NCBI RefSeq assembly: GCF_017349355.1
Contig: NZ_JAFMPM010000004.1
Coordinates: 62,001 to 126,000, forward strand
Direction of reading: 5' to 3'
Source: Thiothrix fructosivorans
GTDB lineage: Bacteria > Pseudomonadota > Gammaproteobacteria > Thiotrichales > Thiotrichaceae
Length of the DNA: 64,000 bases
Below, piece after piece: positions 45,910-54,974 of the stretch (positions are counted from its first letter, which is position 1; each line of letters begins with the position of its first letter). Under the pieces are notes generated by a model. That model did no database searches. It saw only the letters and a list, made by a program, of their open reading frames with translations, and was not told the origin of the DNA. A program made the position numbers and the translations under genes.

Positions 45910-46098
45910 CTACCCGCATCTCAACAAACTCACCCTTTTTTCCGGGTCGTAGCTGAGCATGGGTCTGTCGCTGCCGTAAAATGCAGTTGGTCAAACAGGG
46001 TGTTCTCCGCCACCCATTCCGCCACTTCCAACATATCTTCATCTTCAACAATGAAATCGACGGCTGCGCCTAAGCGGCGGCAAATAGGGTTGCCTAGA
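45910..46098 (-). pseudogene. Unidentified gene remnant
   Basis: Read leftward, the frame LGNPICRRLGAAVDFIVEDE, MLEVAEWVAENTLFDQLHFT looks protein-like, with a frame break near 45965 leading to PMLSYDPEKRVSLLR and a stop. It does not overlap a better gene and lies between higA and trbB. I do not recognise the family. It may be a fragment from the deletion that removed the remaining conjugation genes. Confidence 0.35.
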
Positions 46099-46103
46099 TA
46101 ATA

Positions 46104-47015
46104 TCAAGACAGCCGAATTATTTGTCCTACACATCTCATAACAGGACGACGAGAATCTTCGGTTAAATACACCACAGCCCCCACCATTCGCCTGATCTCC
46201 GGCATAAAATCAAACTGCGGCTGTGCCTGCTGCGCCAGCCGGTTGAGCCGGTGCAGTGCATTTTCCGCACTGGATGCATGAATAGTGCAGATATTCCCCG
46301 GATGCCCGGTATTCCATATCGAAATCAGGTCGTAGGCACTCCGATCCCGCACCTCCCCCACAATAATCCGGCTCGGATACTCCCGCAACGAGTCAAATAT
46401 TGCCTTGGAAAGCGTCAGCTCCGGCGGATTGACCAGCTTTCTGACCAGATTCTCCACCGGGCACTGCAATTCCAAGTTATCTTCAATCAGAACCACCCGA
46501 TCATTGGAACCAGCAATCTCATGCAGCAAGGCATTCACCAGCGTGGTCTTACCTGATCCTGTACCACCCGCCACTAATATATTCTTCTTTTCCCGCACGG
46601 CCTGTTTCATGGTTTCTGCCTGCTCATAGGTCATGATCCCCTGTTCCACATACTCATCCAGCGTGTAGATGCGTCGAGCTGGCAAACGGAAGTTGAACGT
46701 CGGCCCGTCCACACTGTAAGGCGGGATGGATGCCTGCACTCTGGCTCCCCAGTGTGGCAGTTTCGCAGCAAGGCTTGGCTTGTCCGGGGTAATCTCCATC
46801 CCTGCCTCGGTCGCAATCAGGCGGATAATCCGGTTAGCCGCTTCGCTATTGAGGATAATCCCAGTCTTGTACATCCCCACACCCTGCTCATTCACCCACA
46901 CCTTGCCATCTGGGTTGAGCATGATCTCGGTAATGGTGTCTTTCTCCAGCCAAGGTGTAATCGGCTCCAGTGCTGACTTGAGCATATCCAGACGGCGTTT
47001 GGCAGATTCGCTCAT
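46104..47015 (-). CDS. trbB: Conjugative transfer ATPase TrbB (VirB11 family)
   Basis: This 303-residue hexameric secretion ATPase powers the type IV secretion system. Walker A is ILVAGGTGSGKTTLVNALLH; the Asp box VVLIEDNLELQCP, the His box WNTGHPGNICTIHASSAENA and SRIIVGEVRDRSAYDLI are present. In IncP plasmids trbB is followed by trbC-trbL; here only remnants follow. It overlaps the gene before by four bases. The other secretion genes must be outside the window or lost. Confidence 0.92.
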   Translation of the reverse strand: MSESAKRRLDMLKSALEPITPWLEKDTITEIMLNPDGKVWVNEQGVGMYKTGIILNSEAANRIIRLIATEAGMEITPDKPSLAAKLPHWGARVQASIPPYSVDGPTFNFRLPARRIYTLDEYVEQGIMTYEQAETMKQAVREKKNILVAGGTGSGKTTLVNALLHEIAGSNDRVVLIEDNLELQCPVENLVRKLVNPPELTLSKAIFDSLREYPSRIIVGEVRDRSAYDLISIWNTGHPGNICTIHASSAENALHRLNRLAQQAQPQFDFMPEIRRMVGAVVYLTEDSRRPVMRCVGQIIRLS

Positions 47016-47473
47016 GCCTTGCCCTCCCTTTCCATGTCCAGCAAGGCACGGATGTCCTCGTTCTTTAACAGGTCGTCTTCCGCAACTTGGGCAATGAAGG
47101 TTTTGTTTTGTTTGATTTGGTGCTGGATAAAGGTAATAAACTGGTCAAACCGCTCTGCTGCCATGGCTTGCGCCGCTTCTTTCTGTCCGGTTGGTAACGG
47201 CGGATTATAAGCCAGCCACATCTGTACAAAACCCGCTAAACCCGCATCCATGACATCCAGATTGCGCTCTATCCGCCCTACCCCACGCCGTAACCTGCCC
47301 AGCTCCCGCAAGATCAGGGTTGCCTGGCTGGAATCATCCAGGTATTCACGCAAGGCAGCCTCCACAATACTGCCCTGTGATTGACCTTTGGCAGCCGCAT
47401 AGGCTTCCAGCCGTTTCTTGGTAGCGTTCTGTATCCTGATATTCAAAGCCGCATAAGGGACTGGCTTACTCAT
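47012..47473 (-). CDS. Ribbon-helix-helix (CopG-like) transfer protein
   Basis: This 153-residue protein has an N-terminal ribbon-helix-helix (AALNIRIQNATKKRLEAYAA, SQGSIVEAALREYLDD) and a long helical C-terminus. Its place between traG and trbB, overlapping both, is that of small regulatory or accessory Tra proteins. It may regulate transfer genes or take part in the relaxosome. Confidence 0.75.
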   Translation of the reverse strand: MSKPVPYAALNIRIQNATKKRLEAYAAAKGQSQGSIVEAALREYLDDSSQATLILRELGRLRRGVGRIERNLDVMDAGLAGFVQMWLAYNPPLPTGQKEAAQAMAAERFDQFITFIQHQIKQNKTFIAQVAEDDLLKNEDIRALLDMEREGKA

Positions 47474-49539
47474 AACGGCATCCCCCCCCCACTCGGCTGG
47501 CGTGATTGCTCGATGGCCCGCTGCCTGCCCAGTTGCCGGTTACGTTCCGTGCGTTGCTGCTCCAGTTCACGCATTTTGCGTTTTTCTGCATCCTGATGAC
47601 AATCATCCGGCTCCAGCTTGGATTTTGATTTTTCAGGCTGTTGCCTGTCATCAACAGAAATTCCCCATTCCGGGTTATGCTGGATTTCACCCTCCAGCAG
47701 TACACCACCAGCGATCCCCGCTGATGCAGCATTGCTATTAGCACCTGACGGCTGCTCTGGCTCCACTGTCGGGGCTGGCAGTTGTAACCAAGCGCTGGGA
47801 AGCCCCAGCCCCTTGAGTTCTTTTCCCTGCCATTCGGCGGCATCAGGGCGTGGCAACTTTGCCCTGCCCATGAAGCGCCTGTCTTCGTAGTACCTGACCT
47901 TCAATCCCCGGTAAGGTGGGTTTCCGCCCACCATCACTAAGGCTTCAGTAGCCGGAAACTGTAGCACTTCACCCGGCGTCAACAAGGCACGCGGTGATTC
48001 CTGCTCACTGACCATGACGTGTCCTAACCACGGTGCAAGCCGGTGGCCTGCATAGTTCGTTTGCCGCCGGTTTTCGGTCGCTGTCCCCAGCATTTCCGAG
48101 ATACGTTTGGCGGTGCGGTCATCCAGCGTACCGTAAGTAACCCGGATATGGCTGTTGTCGAGAATGGAGTTGTTTGGCCCGTAGGCTTTTTCAATCTGGT
48201 TGAGGGACTGCGCAATCAACAAGGCGCGGATACCGTAACCTGCCATGTAGGCCAGTTCACTTTCAAAAAATGTCAAGCGTCCCAAGGTCGGAAACTCGTC
48301 CAACAACATCAGTAAGTCATGCCGGTGCGGCTTACCCTCCTGCCCCATGCTTTCCGTCAGGCGGCGGCCTATCTGGTTGAGCATCAGGCGTATCAGCGGA
48401 CGGGTACGGTCAGCATCACTGGGTGGGACAACGATATACAGGCTGACCGGGTTCTTGGCATTCATCAGGTCAACAATCGTAAAGTCACTAACGGCAGTGT
48501 TACGGGAAATGATCGGGTCACGGTATAGCCCCAGAAAACTCATCGCCGTGGACAGGACACCGGACAGCTCATTCTCACTCTTGTTCAGCAACTCACGGGC
48601 GGCAGAAGCCACCACGGGATGCACCCGATCACCCAAGTGCCTGCATCGGAGCATGTGGTTCAGGGTCTTGAAGAATGTCCGGTCAGGGTCACTCAGAAAC
48701 TTGGCGACCCCCGTCAGGGTTTTGTCAGGTTCAGCATAAAGGACGTGCAGGATAGCCCCCACCAGCAGGGAATGCCCGGTCTTTTCCCAATGATCCATGT
48801 GATCCTTACTACCATCGGGATCCACCAAAATGTCGGCAATGTTTTGCACATCGCGGACTTCATTTTCCCCTTTGCGCACTTCCAACAGCGGATTGAAACG
48901 CACTGAGAAAGAAGCAGTCGGTTCAAACCGCAGTACATGGGAAAACTGCTTACGCCAACCGGCGGTAATGTCCCAGTTCTCGCGCTTCATGTCATAGACC
49001 AGTACCGATGCCCGCCAGCTTAGCAAGGTCGGGATAACAATCCCCACCCCTTTACCGCTGCGGGTGGGTGCAAACACGAAACAGTGTTCCGGGCCACTGT
49101 GCCGTAACAAGGTGTGCTCACGGTCATGCGTTTGTGCCAGCACAATCCCCTCTTCTGCCAACACTCCGGCTTTCTTCAGATCTTTCACGGTTGCCCAACG
49201 GGCTGTACCGTAAGCATCTGGATGCTTGTTACGCTTAGCCCGGTTCACCGACATGAACACGATCACCATGAAAATCACCAGGACACCGCCGTAAATGATC
49301 AGGGAACCCTGAAAGAAAACGGTCTTGGCGTAATAGTCGTACTGGTACAGCCATGCCCAATATTTCCATGGCCAGTAACACGGTGTCCCGAACACGTGGT
49401 AGGCAGGCTCCCCCAGAGCCTCCTGATACCCCAGTTTATGTGCCACAAACTGGGTGGCGGTTTGCAGGGCAATCATGGCTCCAATGAAGGCCACGATGAA
49501 CTGTCCCCACAAGATGGTTGTGCCTCGCATTTGACTCAT
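47470..49539 (-). CDS. traG: Type IV coupling protein TraG/VirD4
   Basis: This 689-residue ATPase links the relaxosome to the secretion channel. N-terminal membrane helices (TTILWGQFIVAFIGAMIALQ, and GSLIIYGGVLVIFMVIVFMS) are followed by Walker A CFVFAPTRSGKGVGIVIPTL and Walker B DLLMLLDEFPTLGRLTFFES. The C-terminal extension is Pro/Glu/Gln-rich and may bind relaxase. It starts four bases inside the end of the relaxase gene. A run of nine C near its end (47481-47490) is an unusual homopolymer. Confidence 0.94.
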   Translation of the reverse strand: MSQMRGTTILWGQFIVAFIGAMIALQTATQFVAHKLGYQEALGEPAYHVFGTPCYWPWKYWAWLYQYDYYAKTVFFQGSLIIYGGVLVIFMVIVFMSVNRAKRNKHPDAYGTARWATVKDLKKAGVLAEEGIVLAQTHDREHTLLRHSGPEHCFVFAPTRSGKGVGIVIPTLLSWRASVLVYDMKRENWDITAGWRKQFSHVLRFEPTASFSVRFNPLLEVRKGENEVRDVQNIADILVDPDGSKDHMDHWEKTGHSLLVGAILHVLYAEPDKTLTGVAKFLSDPDRTFFKTLNHMLRCRHLGDRVHPVVASAARELLNKSENELSGVLSTAMSFLGLYRDPIISRNTAVSDFTIVDLMNAKNPVSLYIVVPPSDADRTRPLIRLMLNQIGRRLTESMGQEGKPHRHDLLMLLDEFPTLGRLTFFESELAYMAGYGIRALLIAQSLNQIEKAYGPNNSILDNSHIRVTYGTLDDRTAKRISEMLGTATENRRQTNYAGHRLAPWLGHVMVSEQESPRALLTPGEVLQFPATEALVMVGGNPPYRGLKVRYYEDRRFMGRAKLPRPDAAEWQGKELKGLGLPSAWLQLPAPTVEPEQPSGANSNAASAGIAGGVLLEGEIQHNPEWGISVDDRQQPEKSKSKLEPDDCHQDAEKRKMRELEQQRTERNRQLGRQRAIEQSRQPSGGGMPL

Positions 49540-51479
49540 CGTGCGATCCCCTTCTGAATCTGTTTACTCCACGCCCTACCCTGTGGGTTGATGCCAATGG
49601 CCATGTTCATGCCTTTGGGTGGCAGGGGTTCCTGTTTCCACGGAACCATAGAAAACTCCTTACTGTTGGCTACCACGGCATAGCGGCGGTTGGATGGGAC
49701 ATCGACCACCCCCAACACCTTGCCTTGCATGGATTCACCGGCTGCCAACGGGCGGAAAGGCAGCCCTGTCTTTTGCCTGACCTGAGCCGCTAGTGTCTGG
49801 CGTTCCATGTCGTCCAGTGCCGAACGGGAAGCCTGTGTCCCCGCTTCCAGCCCCTGCCCTGTCAGCCATTGCGCCCGTAACGCAGCCGCATTGCGCAACT
49901 TGATGGCGACACCTTGCGGCCTACCGTCTTCTATCAGCTCGTGATAATGCTCATCTAGCCAAGTACGGCCACGGTAAGTGACTTGGGTATCTATAGGGAG
50001 TTGGTGCTGGGCAACGAACACGGTGCGGGTAGTACGGCTGTCTTTTTGTGCCAATGCTTGCACTTGGTCAGGCAGGTTGTCCGGGATTTGCCAGCGATTA
50101 CCCTCAAGGGATTTCACCACACCCAGTCTGGACAGGGTATTCAAACGGAGTTGATGGGCATGGCGATAACTCTCTTGCTGTGTGGGGGTAATCTTGCCCT
50201 CCCCCATTGCCCACGACGCATGGGATTCCGCATGGTAAATCCCGTCATGCGCCGCCGCGTAACCGGCAATGTTCCAATCAGTCGCTTTAACAGATTTCTC
50301 CTCCAACACCTGCACCCGGATAATCTGGCCGACCCTGCTTTCTTCCTGTGCGAGGTTGCTGACAGCAACCTGATGCAAGATGCCATCACGGCTTCCCACA
50401 ATAAGGTAGCCCCGTTCAGATACCTCATCACTCAGACCACGCTCAAGCACCACCCCTTCCAACGGCTTGCCAATAGCAGGATCATGCAGGCGGTAGCCAC
50501 TGGCTGGATGCCCTAACTGCTGTTCTGCACGTTTTAGCCGGATCATCGCCTCATCATACTGTCCCAGTTGTTTCAGTTTGTCTGACAAGTTATCTGCCAA
50601 GCGCCATTGCTGCCCGGCAAGCTTTTCCGCATAACCAAAACATTCCAGTTCCTGCAAACGTCCCAATAACTTGGAACGTTGCAAGCGGGCAGCCGGAGAA
50701 TTCTTGGCTGCCTCAATAGTCAGCTTATTATCCTGTGCTTGCTGGATCAGTTCCCGGTCGGTACGGGTAAATAACTTCGCCTTGATTTCTTTCTGGATGG
50801 AATCACGGATCTCATGTTCCAATCGGTGGCCGAGTTCCTGTGTTGCTAGCGCAGATGCCCGATGGCGGATGCCGTTGGAGATGTACTCACGGTCAATGAA
50901 AACTTCTTCACCTTTCCGGTCAAGACCGTGGATGACAATGTGGGTGTGGGGATTATCGGTGTTGTAGTGGTTGATAGCCTTCCAGTCCAGCTTGCGCCCA
51001 AGGTCAGATTCCACCTGTTCCATCAGCTTGCGGGTGTAATCCGTCAGATTCAAACGTTCTGCATCTTCCGGGGACACAATCAGACGAAATTGGTGCGGCT
51101 CTCCCTCTCGAATCGCATCGACTGCCTCCCGCTGGATACCGTCCTGTTCACGATCAAAAAAACCTTCGCGTTCTTCTGTCTGCCCAGTCCCTTCACGGTC
51201 AAGGTAACGCAGGTGAAGTTTGGCAGCACCGACCCCATAAGCCGTCATTTTGATTACCCTAGCTTTGACCACTACCCTGCGAGATCCTAGGATGTCAGAC
51301 TTACGGGTTGCAGGTGCGGATACGCCACGGATAGGCCCGATGCGCTTGGGTTTTACGTTGGCAGGACGTTTAGACGTTGCACCGCCACGGCGCAAGGAAA
51401 CGGCAGGCTCTCCTTTCTTTTTTGCCCGAAGATCAACGCGAAGTGGAAGATCGTCGTAAGTATCCTTTTGCGCCATCAT
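49536..51479 (-). CDS. VirD2-like relaxase with DUF3363
   Basis: This 647-residue protein nicks one DNA strand at oriT and pilots it in conjugation. The N-terminal domain holds the histidine motif TDNPHTHIVIHGLDRKGEEV and an upstream region YLDREGTGQTEEREGFFDRE. The C-terminal DUF3363 region (about residue 300 on, including GKVLGVVDVPSNRRYAVVAN) is typical of this relaxase type. A possible nic sequence lies immediately upstream of its start codon. No primase or helicase domain is seen. Confidence 0.9.
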   Translation of the reverse strand: MMAQKDTYDDLPLRVDLRAKKKGEPAVSLRRGGATSKRPANVKPKRIGPIRGVSAPATRKSDILGSRRVVVKARVIKMTAYGVGAAKLHLRYLDREGTGQTEEREGFFDREQDGIQREAVDAIREGEPHQFRLIVSPEDAERLNLTDYTRKLMEQVESDLGRKLDWKAINHYNTDNPHTHIVIHGLDRKGEEVFIDREYISNGIRHRASALATQELGHRLEHEIRDSIQKEIKAKLFTRTDRELIQQAQDNKLTIEAAKNSPAARLQRSKLLGRLQELECFGYAEKLAGQQWRLADNLSDKLKQLGQYDEAMIRLKRAEQQLGHPASGYRLHDPAIGKPLEGVVLERGLSDEVSERGYLIVGSRDGILHQVAVSNLAQEESRVGQIIRVQVLEEKSVKATDWNIAGYAAAHDGIYHAESHASWAMGEGKITPTQQESYRHAHQLRLNTLSRLGVVKSLEGNRWQIPDNLPDQVQALAQKDSRTTRTVFVAQHQLPIDTQVTYRGRTWLDEHYHELIEDGRPQGVAIKLRNAAALRAQWLTGQGLEAGTQASRSALDDMERQTLAAQVRQKTGLPFRPLAAGESMQGKVLGVVDVPSNRRYAVVANSKEFSMVPWKQEPLPPKGMNMAIGINPQGRAWSKQIQKGIAR

Positions 51480-51481
51480 TA

Positions 51482-51519
51482 CATCCTGTAGAATACTTAT
51501 TGCTTTAAATACAATAAGT
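51482..51519. other. Candidate oriT: IncP-like nic motif and inverted repeat
   Basis: CATCCTGT at 51482-51489 matches the YATCCTG|Y nic consensus of IncP and VirD2-type relaxases and starts three bases from the relaxase start codon. ACTTATTG (51495-51502) and CAATAAGT (51512-51519) form a perfect inverted repeat just beside it, as oriT sequences have. An 8-bp motif can occur by chance, but its position next to the relaxase is right. The rest of the 51480-51978 intergenic region holds no gene I can support. Confidence 0.45.
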
Positions 51520-51969
51520 TGTTATCAGCAATCGACAAACCTACACACCGTTGTAGAATCATTTAGTGTTGGTTTTCAGGGACTTGAAAAGTACCAGCTA
51601 CAACACTTTTATCTTGCACTAATCCAATCTCAAGTTGACCAATGACAAGCGGTACTTTTTTTACTACCACCTGATTCAGTTGGGGCTTTGCCCCAAACCC
51701 CAAGGTATTTAAAACCAGGATGATGGGGCGGGAAATATCATTGATGATGGGTAGGGCAACCAACGGTTTCAGTCTGCTGAACAGATCTCACAAAAAAGCA
51801 TTCTAACGTTGGGTTAGCTGGCGGGGATAAAGCACAAGACAAGAGATAAGGCATCCAGCCCATGCACCAAGGAGAAACGATACGATGTTTTAGCAGATAG
51901 ATCGCAAAAGATTTTGCATCTGAAATGCAACTACCATGCAACATATGGCGCAGAAACACGGCATGATTA

Positions 51970-52479
51970 TCAGTTGTTGTCACCCCAGATGAGGCGGGCT
52001 TTGCCGTAAATCAGGGCTTCATCCACTTCCCCAAAATAGCGTGAATCCAGCGACAATGGATTGTCTTTTAACATCACCCAAACATGTCCAGCTCGCACAG
52101 TATGACAGCCATCCAATTGCGGCATTGGTCTACCTTTCGAGTCACTCAGGCTGGTTTTACCAAACCATTCACCGTTCAAGGTGATGTCTGTTTGGCGGAT
52201 GCAAACAGTATCCCCTGCCCTGCCCACCACCCGTTTCAGCAGGCGGTCATACAATGGGATCCAGCCACGTTCTTGCACTAACGGGCGAAATTTTTCCGGG
52301 ATGTCGAACGCCACAATATCACCATAGGTGTAACCAGGCTCGATCTTGTAAAACCCTTTTGGTAAACTGCTGGTTATATTCCAGATCAACACAGGCGTTT
52401 TCAGCCAAGCCACCGTGATAGCCAACGACAGGCAGCCAATCACCAACAACAGCGGCACAATGCGTCCACGTTCGACCAT
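51970..52479 (-). CDS. traF: TraF-type S26 signal peptidase of the conjugation system
   Basis: This protein of about 170 residues has an N-terminal anchor (PLLLVIGCLSLAITVAWL). The catalytic serine lies in ITSSLPKGFYKIEP and the lysine in LYDRLLKRVVGRAGDTVCI, followed by DITLNGEW and the late HVWVMLKDNPLSLDSRYFG box. TraF cyclises or trims the pilin TrbC in IncP transfer. The start at 52479 (MVERGRIV) has GGAG upstream. No trbC lies in this window. Confidence 0.9.
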   Translation of the reverse strand: MVERGRIVPLLLVIGCLSLAITVAWLKTPVLIWNITSSLPKGFYKIEPGYTYGDIVAFDIPEKFRPLVQERGWIPLYDRLLKRVVGRAGDTVCIRQTDITLNGEWFGKTSLSDSKGRPMPQLDGCHTVRAGHVWVMLKDNPLSLDSRYFGEVDEALIYGKARLIWGDNN

Positions 52480-52654
52480 AAAAATCTCCTTACAGTTGAA
52501 AATACGCACCATAAAATGCCCGACAGGGTTGAACCATAACCACCTGACTGCCCTACCCTTTTTACATCATCAATGGTCATAGCCCAGTAGGCTGAAGCAT
52601 CACCAAGGCTGCTATAGTAGGCCGCTATTAATGTATTGAGGATGTAAAACCTGC

Positions 52655-53143
52655 ATGACCTGTATTTACCTCGCGGGACCATTGTTCACGGAAGCAGAAC
52701 GTGCATGGCATACCCAAACCAAGGTTCTGTTGTTGCAAGCTGCTGCCCAGCAGAATGCCGCCATTGATGTTGTTTGGCCTTACGAACTGATCACGACCGA
52801 AGAAATTATTGCGCTGGGTAGTGCTGCTCGCACCGAGATATTCCGACGTTGCAAGGATGGCTTAGACAATGCCCGTATCGTGGTTGCCTTGCTGGACGGG
52901 ACACAGGTGGATGATGGCACGGCTTGGGAGATAGGTTACTTCTTCAGCCGCAAATCAGCAGGACAAGCCATCATCGGCATCCGTACCGATTTCCGTCAAG
53001 CGGGTGAATCTGCCAGTGCTATTGTGAATGCCATGATTGAGATGGCCTGTGACCATATTGTCCATAACCGTAATGATTTGATGGAAGCTGTCTTGCTAGC
53101 TTTGGGTAATTCAAGCTATATCCTAGACAGCCAGAATCTGTAA
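52655..53143 (+). CDS. Nucleoside 2-deoxyribosyltransferase-like protein
   Basis: This 162-residue protein starts with IYLAGPLFTEAERAWHTQ, the nucleotide-binding strand of the family, and later has IVVALLDGTQVDDGTAWEIG, where DDGT...E supplies the catalytic acid. Family members transfer deoxyribose between bases or cleave the glycosidic bond in salvage; some are tied to defence. It is the only rightward gene inside the leftward transfer and control genes, which suggests later gain. Confidence 0.82.
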   Translation: MTCIYLAGPLFTEAERAWHTQTKVLLLQAAAQQNAAIDVVWPYELITTEEIIALGSAARTEIFRRCKDGLDNARIVVALLDGTQVDDGTAWEIGYFFSRKSAGQAIIGIRTDFRQAGESASAIVNAMIEMACDHIVHNRNDLMEAVLLALGNSSYILDSQNL

Positions 53144-53171
53144 CAACAACTCCCAAGCCTTATGCGTTTTC

Positions 53172-53582
53172 CTAGAGCAGTTTCCCCAATATCCATTCAG
53201 GTTGGTAACGTTTTCCGGCCAGCAGGGCATCCCACTGAATGAAGGTTTCCAGCAGAATAGCATCAAGGTTGATAGTGTGCGCTTTGAGCAGCTTGAGTGT
53301 CTTCAGCAGACGTTGTACCCGCAGTTTTCCGGCAGCTTCCAGCAATAGTACAACCGGTTTTTCCAGTCCCGGCAAGGAATGCTGACCTGCCTGGTTACGT
53401 ACAACCCAACCGCTGACACGACCGCCACCCCCTACCACATAACAGAAAGTCTGCCCCTCGGTAAACAGCAGCCCCTTGTGCTGTTTGCCAAGCAGTATCT
53501 GGGTTGGACGGCCTGCAACCAAACGGATGGAATACAGACCAGTTTTGCCAGTCAACAGCAGATTGGGGTACGCATCCAACAC
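53172..53582 (-). CDS. Hypothetical protein next to KorA
   Basis: This 136-residue protein abuts the korA-like gene (stop-start overlap), so it is part of the control operon. It is rich in Leu and Gly, with LNLDAILLETFIQWDALLAG near the end, and no membrane span or known motif. Its place would suit a small plasmid-maintenance or regulatory protein. I do not recognise it. Confidence 0.6.
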   Translation of the reverse strand: MLDAYPNLLLTGKTGLYSIRLVAGRPTQILLGKQHKGLLFTEGQTFCYVVGGGGRVSGWVVRNQAGQHSLPGLEKPVVLLLEAAGKLRVQRLLKTLKLLKAHTINLDAILLETFIQWDALLAGKRYQPEWILGKLL

Positions 53583-54004
53583 TAGGAATTTGCCGTAGGC
53601 TGCTTGTTCAACTGCTGGTCACTGTGCATCCCTTTCTGCACGGTTGCCAGTTGCTGAGTCTCCAGCTCACGGATAGTTTTGGTCATGCTACGCGGCAGGT
53701 AAACCACCACAGGTTCCCAACCTTCGGGGATTGGCAGGAGACGCATCGCTTCACGCATCAAGCCAATCGCTCTTTCCCGAACGGCCTCCATTTCCGAGAG
53801 GTGCATGGTACGCCAAGCATTTGTTACCCGCCCAACGGACTTCCTGACTGCCTCCTTGGAAATAGAGAGGGCAACGGCTGCCATCTCCAAGGTTTCCCCC
53901 TTAACCAGTACCCGCCAAGCAGCTTGTTGTGGGCGTTCTCCAAAGCGTTTCAATGTTCCAACGGCTTGCCTGAAATTCTCTGCTGACAATCTAGAGCTGA
54001 CCAT
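53582..54004 (-). CDS. KorA/TrfB-like repressor
   Basis: This 140-residue protein has the TrfB/KorA helix-turn-helix domain: FRQAVGTLKRFGERPQQAAW, VLVKGETLEMAAVALSISKE and AVRKSVGRVTNAW. KorA of IncP plasmids represses replication and transfer promoters. It overlaps the korB-like gene by 14 bases; the order incC-korB-korA is different from RP4 (korA-incC-korB) but the same three functions are together. The C-terminus is variable and Gln-rich. Confidence 0.72.
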   Translation of the reverse strand: MVSSRLSAENFRQAVGTLKRFGERPQQAAWRVLVKGETLEMAAVALSISKEAVRKSVGRVTNAWRTMHLSEMEAVRERAIGLMREAMRLLPIPEGWEPVVVYLPRSMTKTIRELETQQLATVQKGMHSDQQLNKQPTANS

Positions 54005-54974
54005 AAATGACTCTTAACATGGCTTCATTGATGACGATGGTTCTACTGTTGGTTTGCAAATACACCTCATCCTTCTCTATCCTGAAATTCACCACATGTT
54101 CCGGTTTGGGTTCTGCCTTACGGGACGTTTTGTGGTGGGTTTCATCTACCTGTCCGGGTACTGCTACAGTTTCTGCTGGTACATTGACAGCACCAGTAGC
54201 AGCCATGATTTCAGGTACGGGAACTGCTTTATTGGTCACATCCAACCCGGAGTCTGTAGCCATTGGTGAGCTGGGTTCACTGCTGGTTGGAGAGAGTTTT
54301 GACCTATCCATCTGCAAGAACGACTCAGCCACCTTCTCACGCAAGCTGCCTCTGGATTCCGGGTGTTGAATCCAGTTATCAATGAATTGCCTACCCTCTT
54401 CCGGGTACTTCTCAGTGAAACGGGCAAGCTGGTAAGTACCCATCACGTCGGTGCTGTCACCCTCTTCAATGAAGGTTTCAATGATGCCACCAACAGTACC
54501 AATTTTGACCCGTTGGGAAATCCAAGCTTTTGACTTACCCAATGCTTCAGCGGCGACCTTCGCTGACCCACAGATGTCACACATCCGCATGACTGCCCGC
54601 ACTTCATCCAGCAGGGAAAAACCTTCCCGGTCAATGTTTTCGATGATCTGAGCAGCAATAATCTCTGTCAGTGAGATGTCACGTACCACAGCCGGGATAG
54701 TGGTTCGACCAGCTATTTGGGAGGCTCGCCAGCGCCGTTCCCCTGCAACAATGATATAGCTGTCAAACACCTCCCCGTTACGTACCACAATCGGCTGAAT
54801 AACCCCTTGGGCTTTAATCGAATCGGCTAGTTGCTGCAACTTGTCGGGATCAATCTTTTTACGGGGCTGTTCGGGATCTGGGGAAATCTGCTGCACCAGC
54901 AGCTCTGCAACGACCGTACCGCCTGCTTCCAGTTCTGCGGCAAGTGAATCCAATCCAAAGTCAGTATCCATCAT
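53991..54974 (-). CDS. KorB/ParB-family partition and repressor protein
   Basis: This 327-residue protein has the ParB N-terminal domain (ISPDPEQPRKKIDPDKLQQL, IIVAGERRWRASQIAGRTTI, IAAQIIENIDREGFSLLDEV), the CTP-binding region, and a helix-turn-helix (KVAAEALGKSKAWISQRVKI). The middle is an acidic/Pro-rich linker and the end a small dimerisation region. It partners the IncC-like ATPase, whose gene overlaps by four bases. Like KorB it may both partition the plasmid and repress transfer genes. Confidence 0.9.
   Translation of the reverse strand: MMDTDFGLDSLAAELEAGGTVVAELLVQQISPDPEQPRKKIDPDKLQQLADSIKAQGVIQPIVVRNGEVFDSYIIVAGERRWRASQIAGRTTIPAVVRDISLTEIIAAQIIENIDREGFSLLDEVRAVMRMCDICGSAKVAAEALGKSKAWISQRVKIGTVGGIIETFIEEGDSTDVMGTYQLARFTEKYPEEGRQFIDNWIQHPESRGSLREKVAESFLQMDRSKLSPTSSEPSSPMATDSGLDVTNKAVPVPEIMAATGAVNVPAETVAVPGQVDETHHKTSRKAEPKPEHVVNFRIEKDEVYLQTNSRTIVINEAMLRVIYGQL

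Noticed and set aside
51738-51983. 81-residue leftward frame after traF
   Set aside because: A hydrophobic stretch recalls small Trb proteins, but there is no ribosome site, no conserved motif and a poor end; support is too weak.
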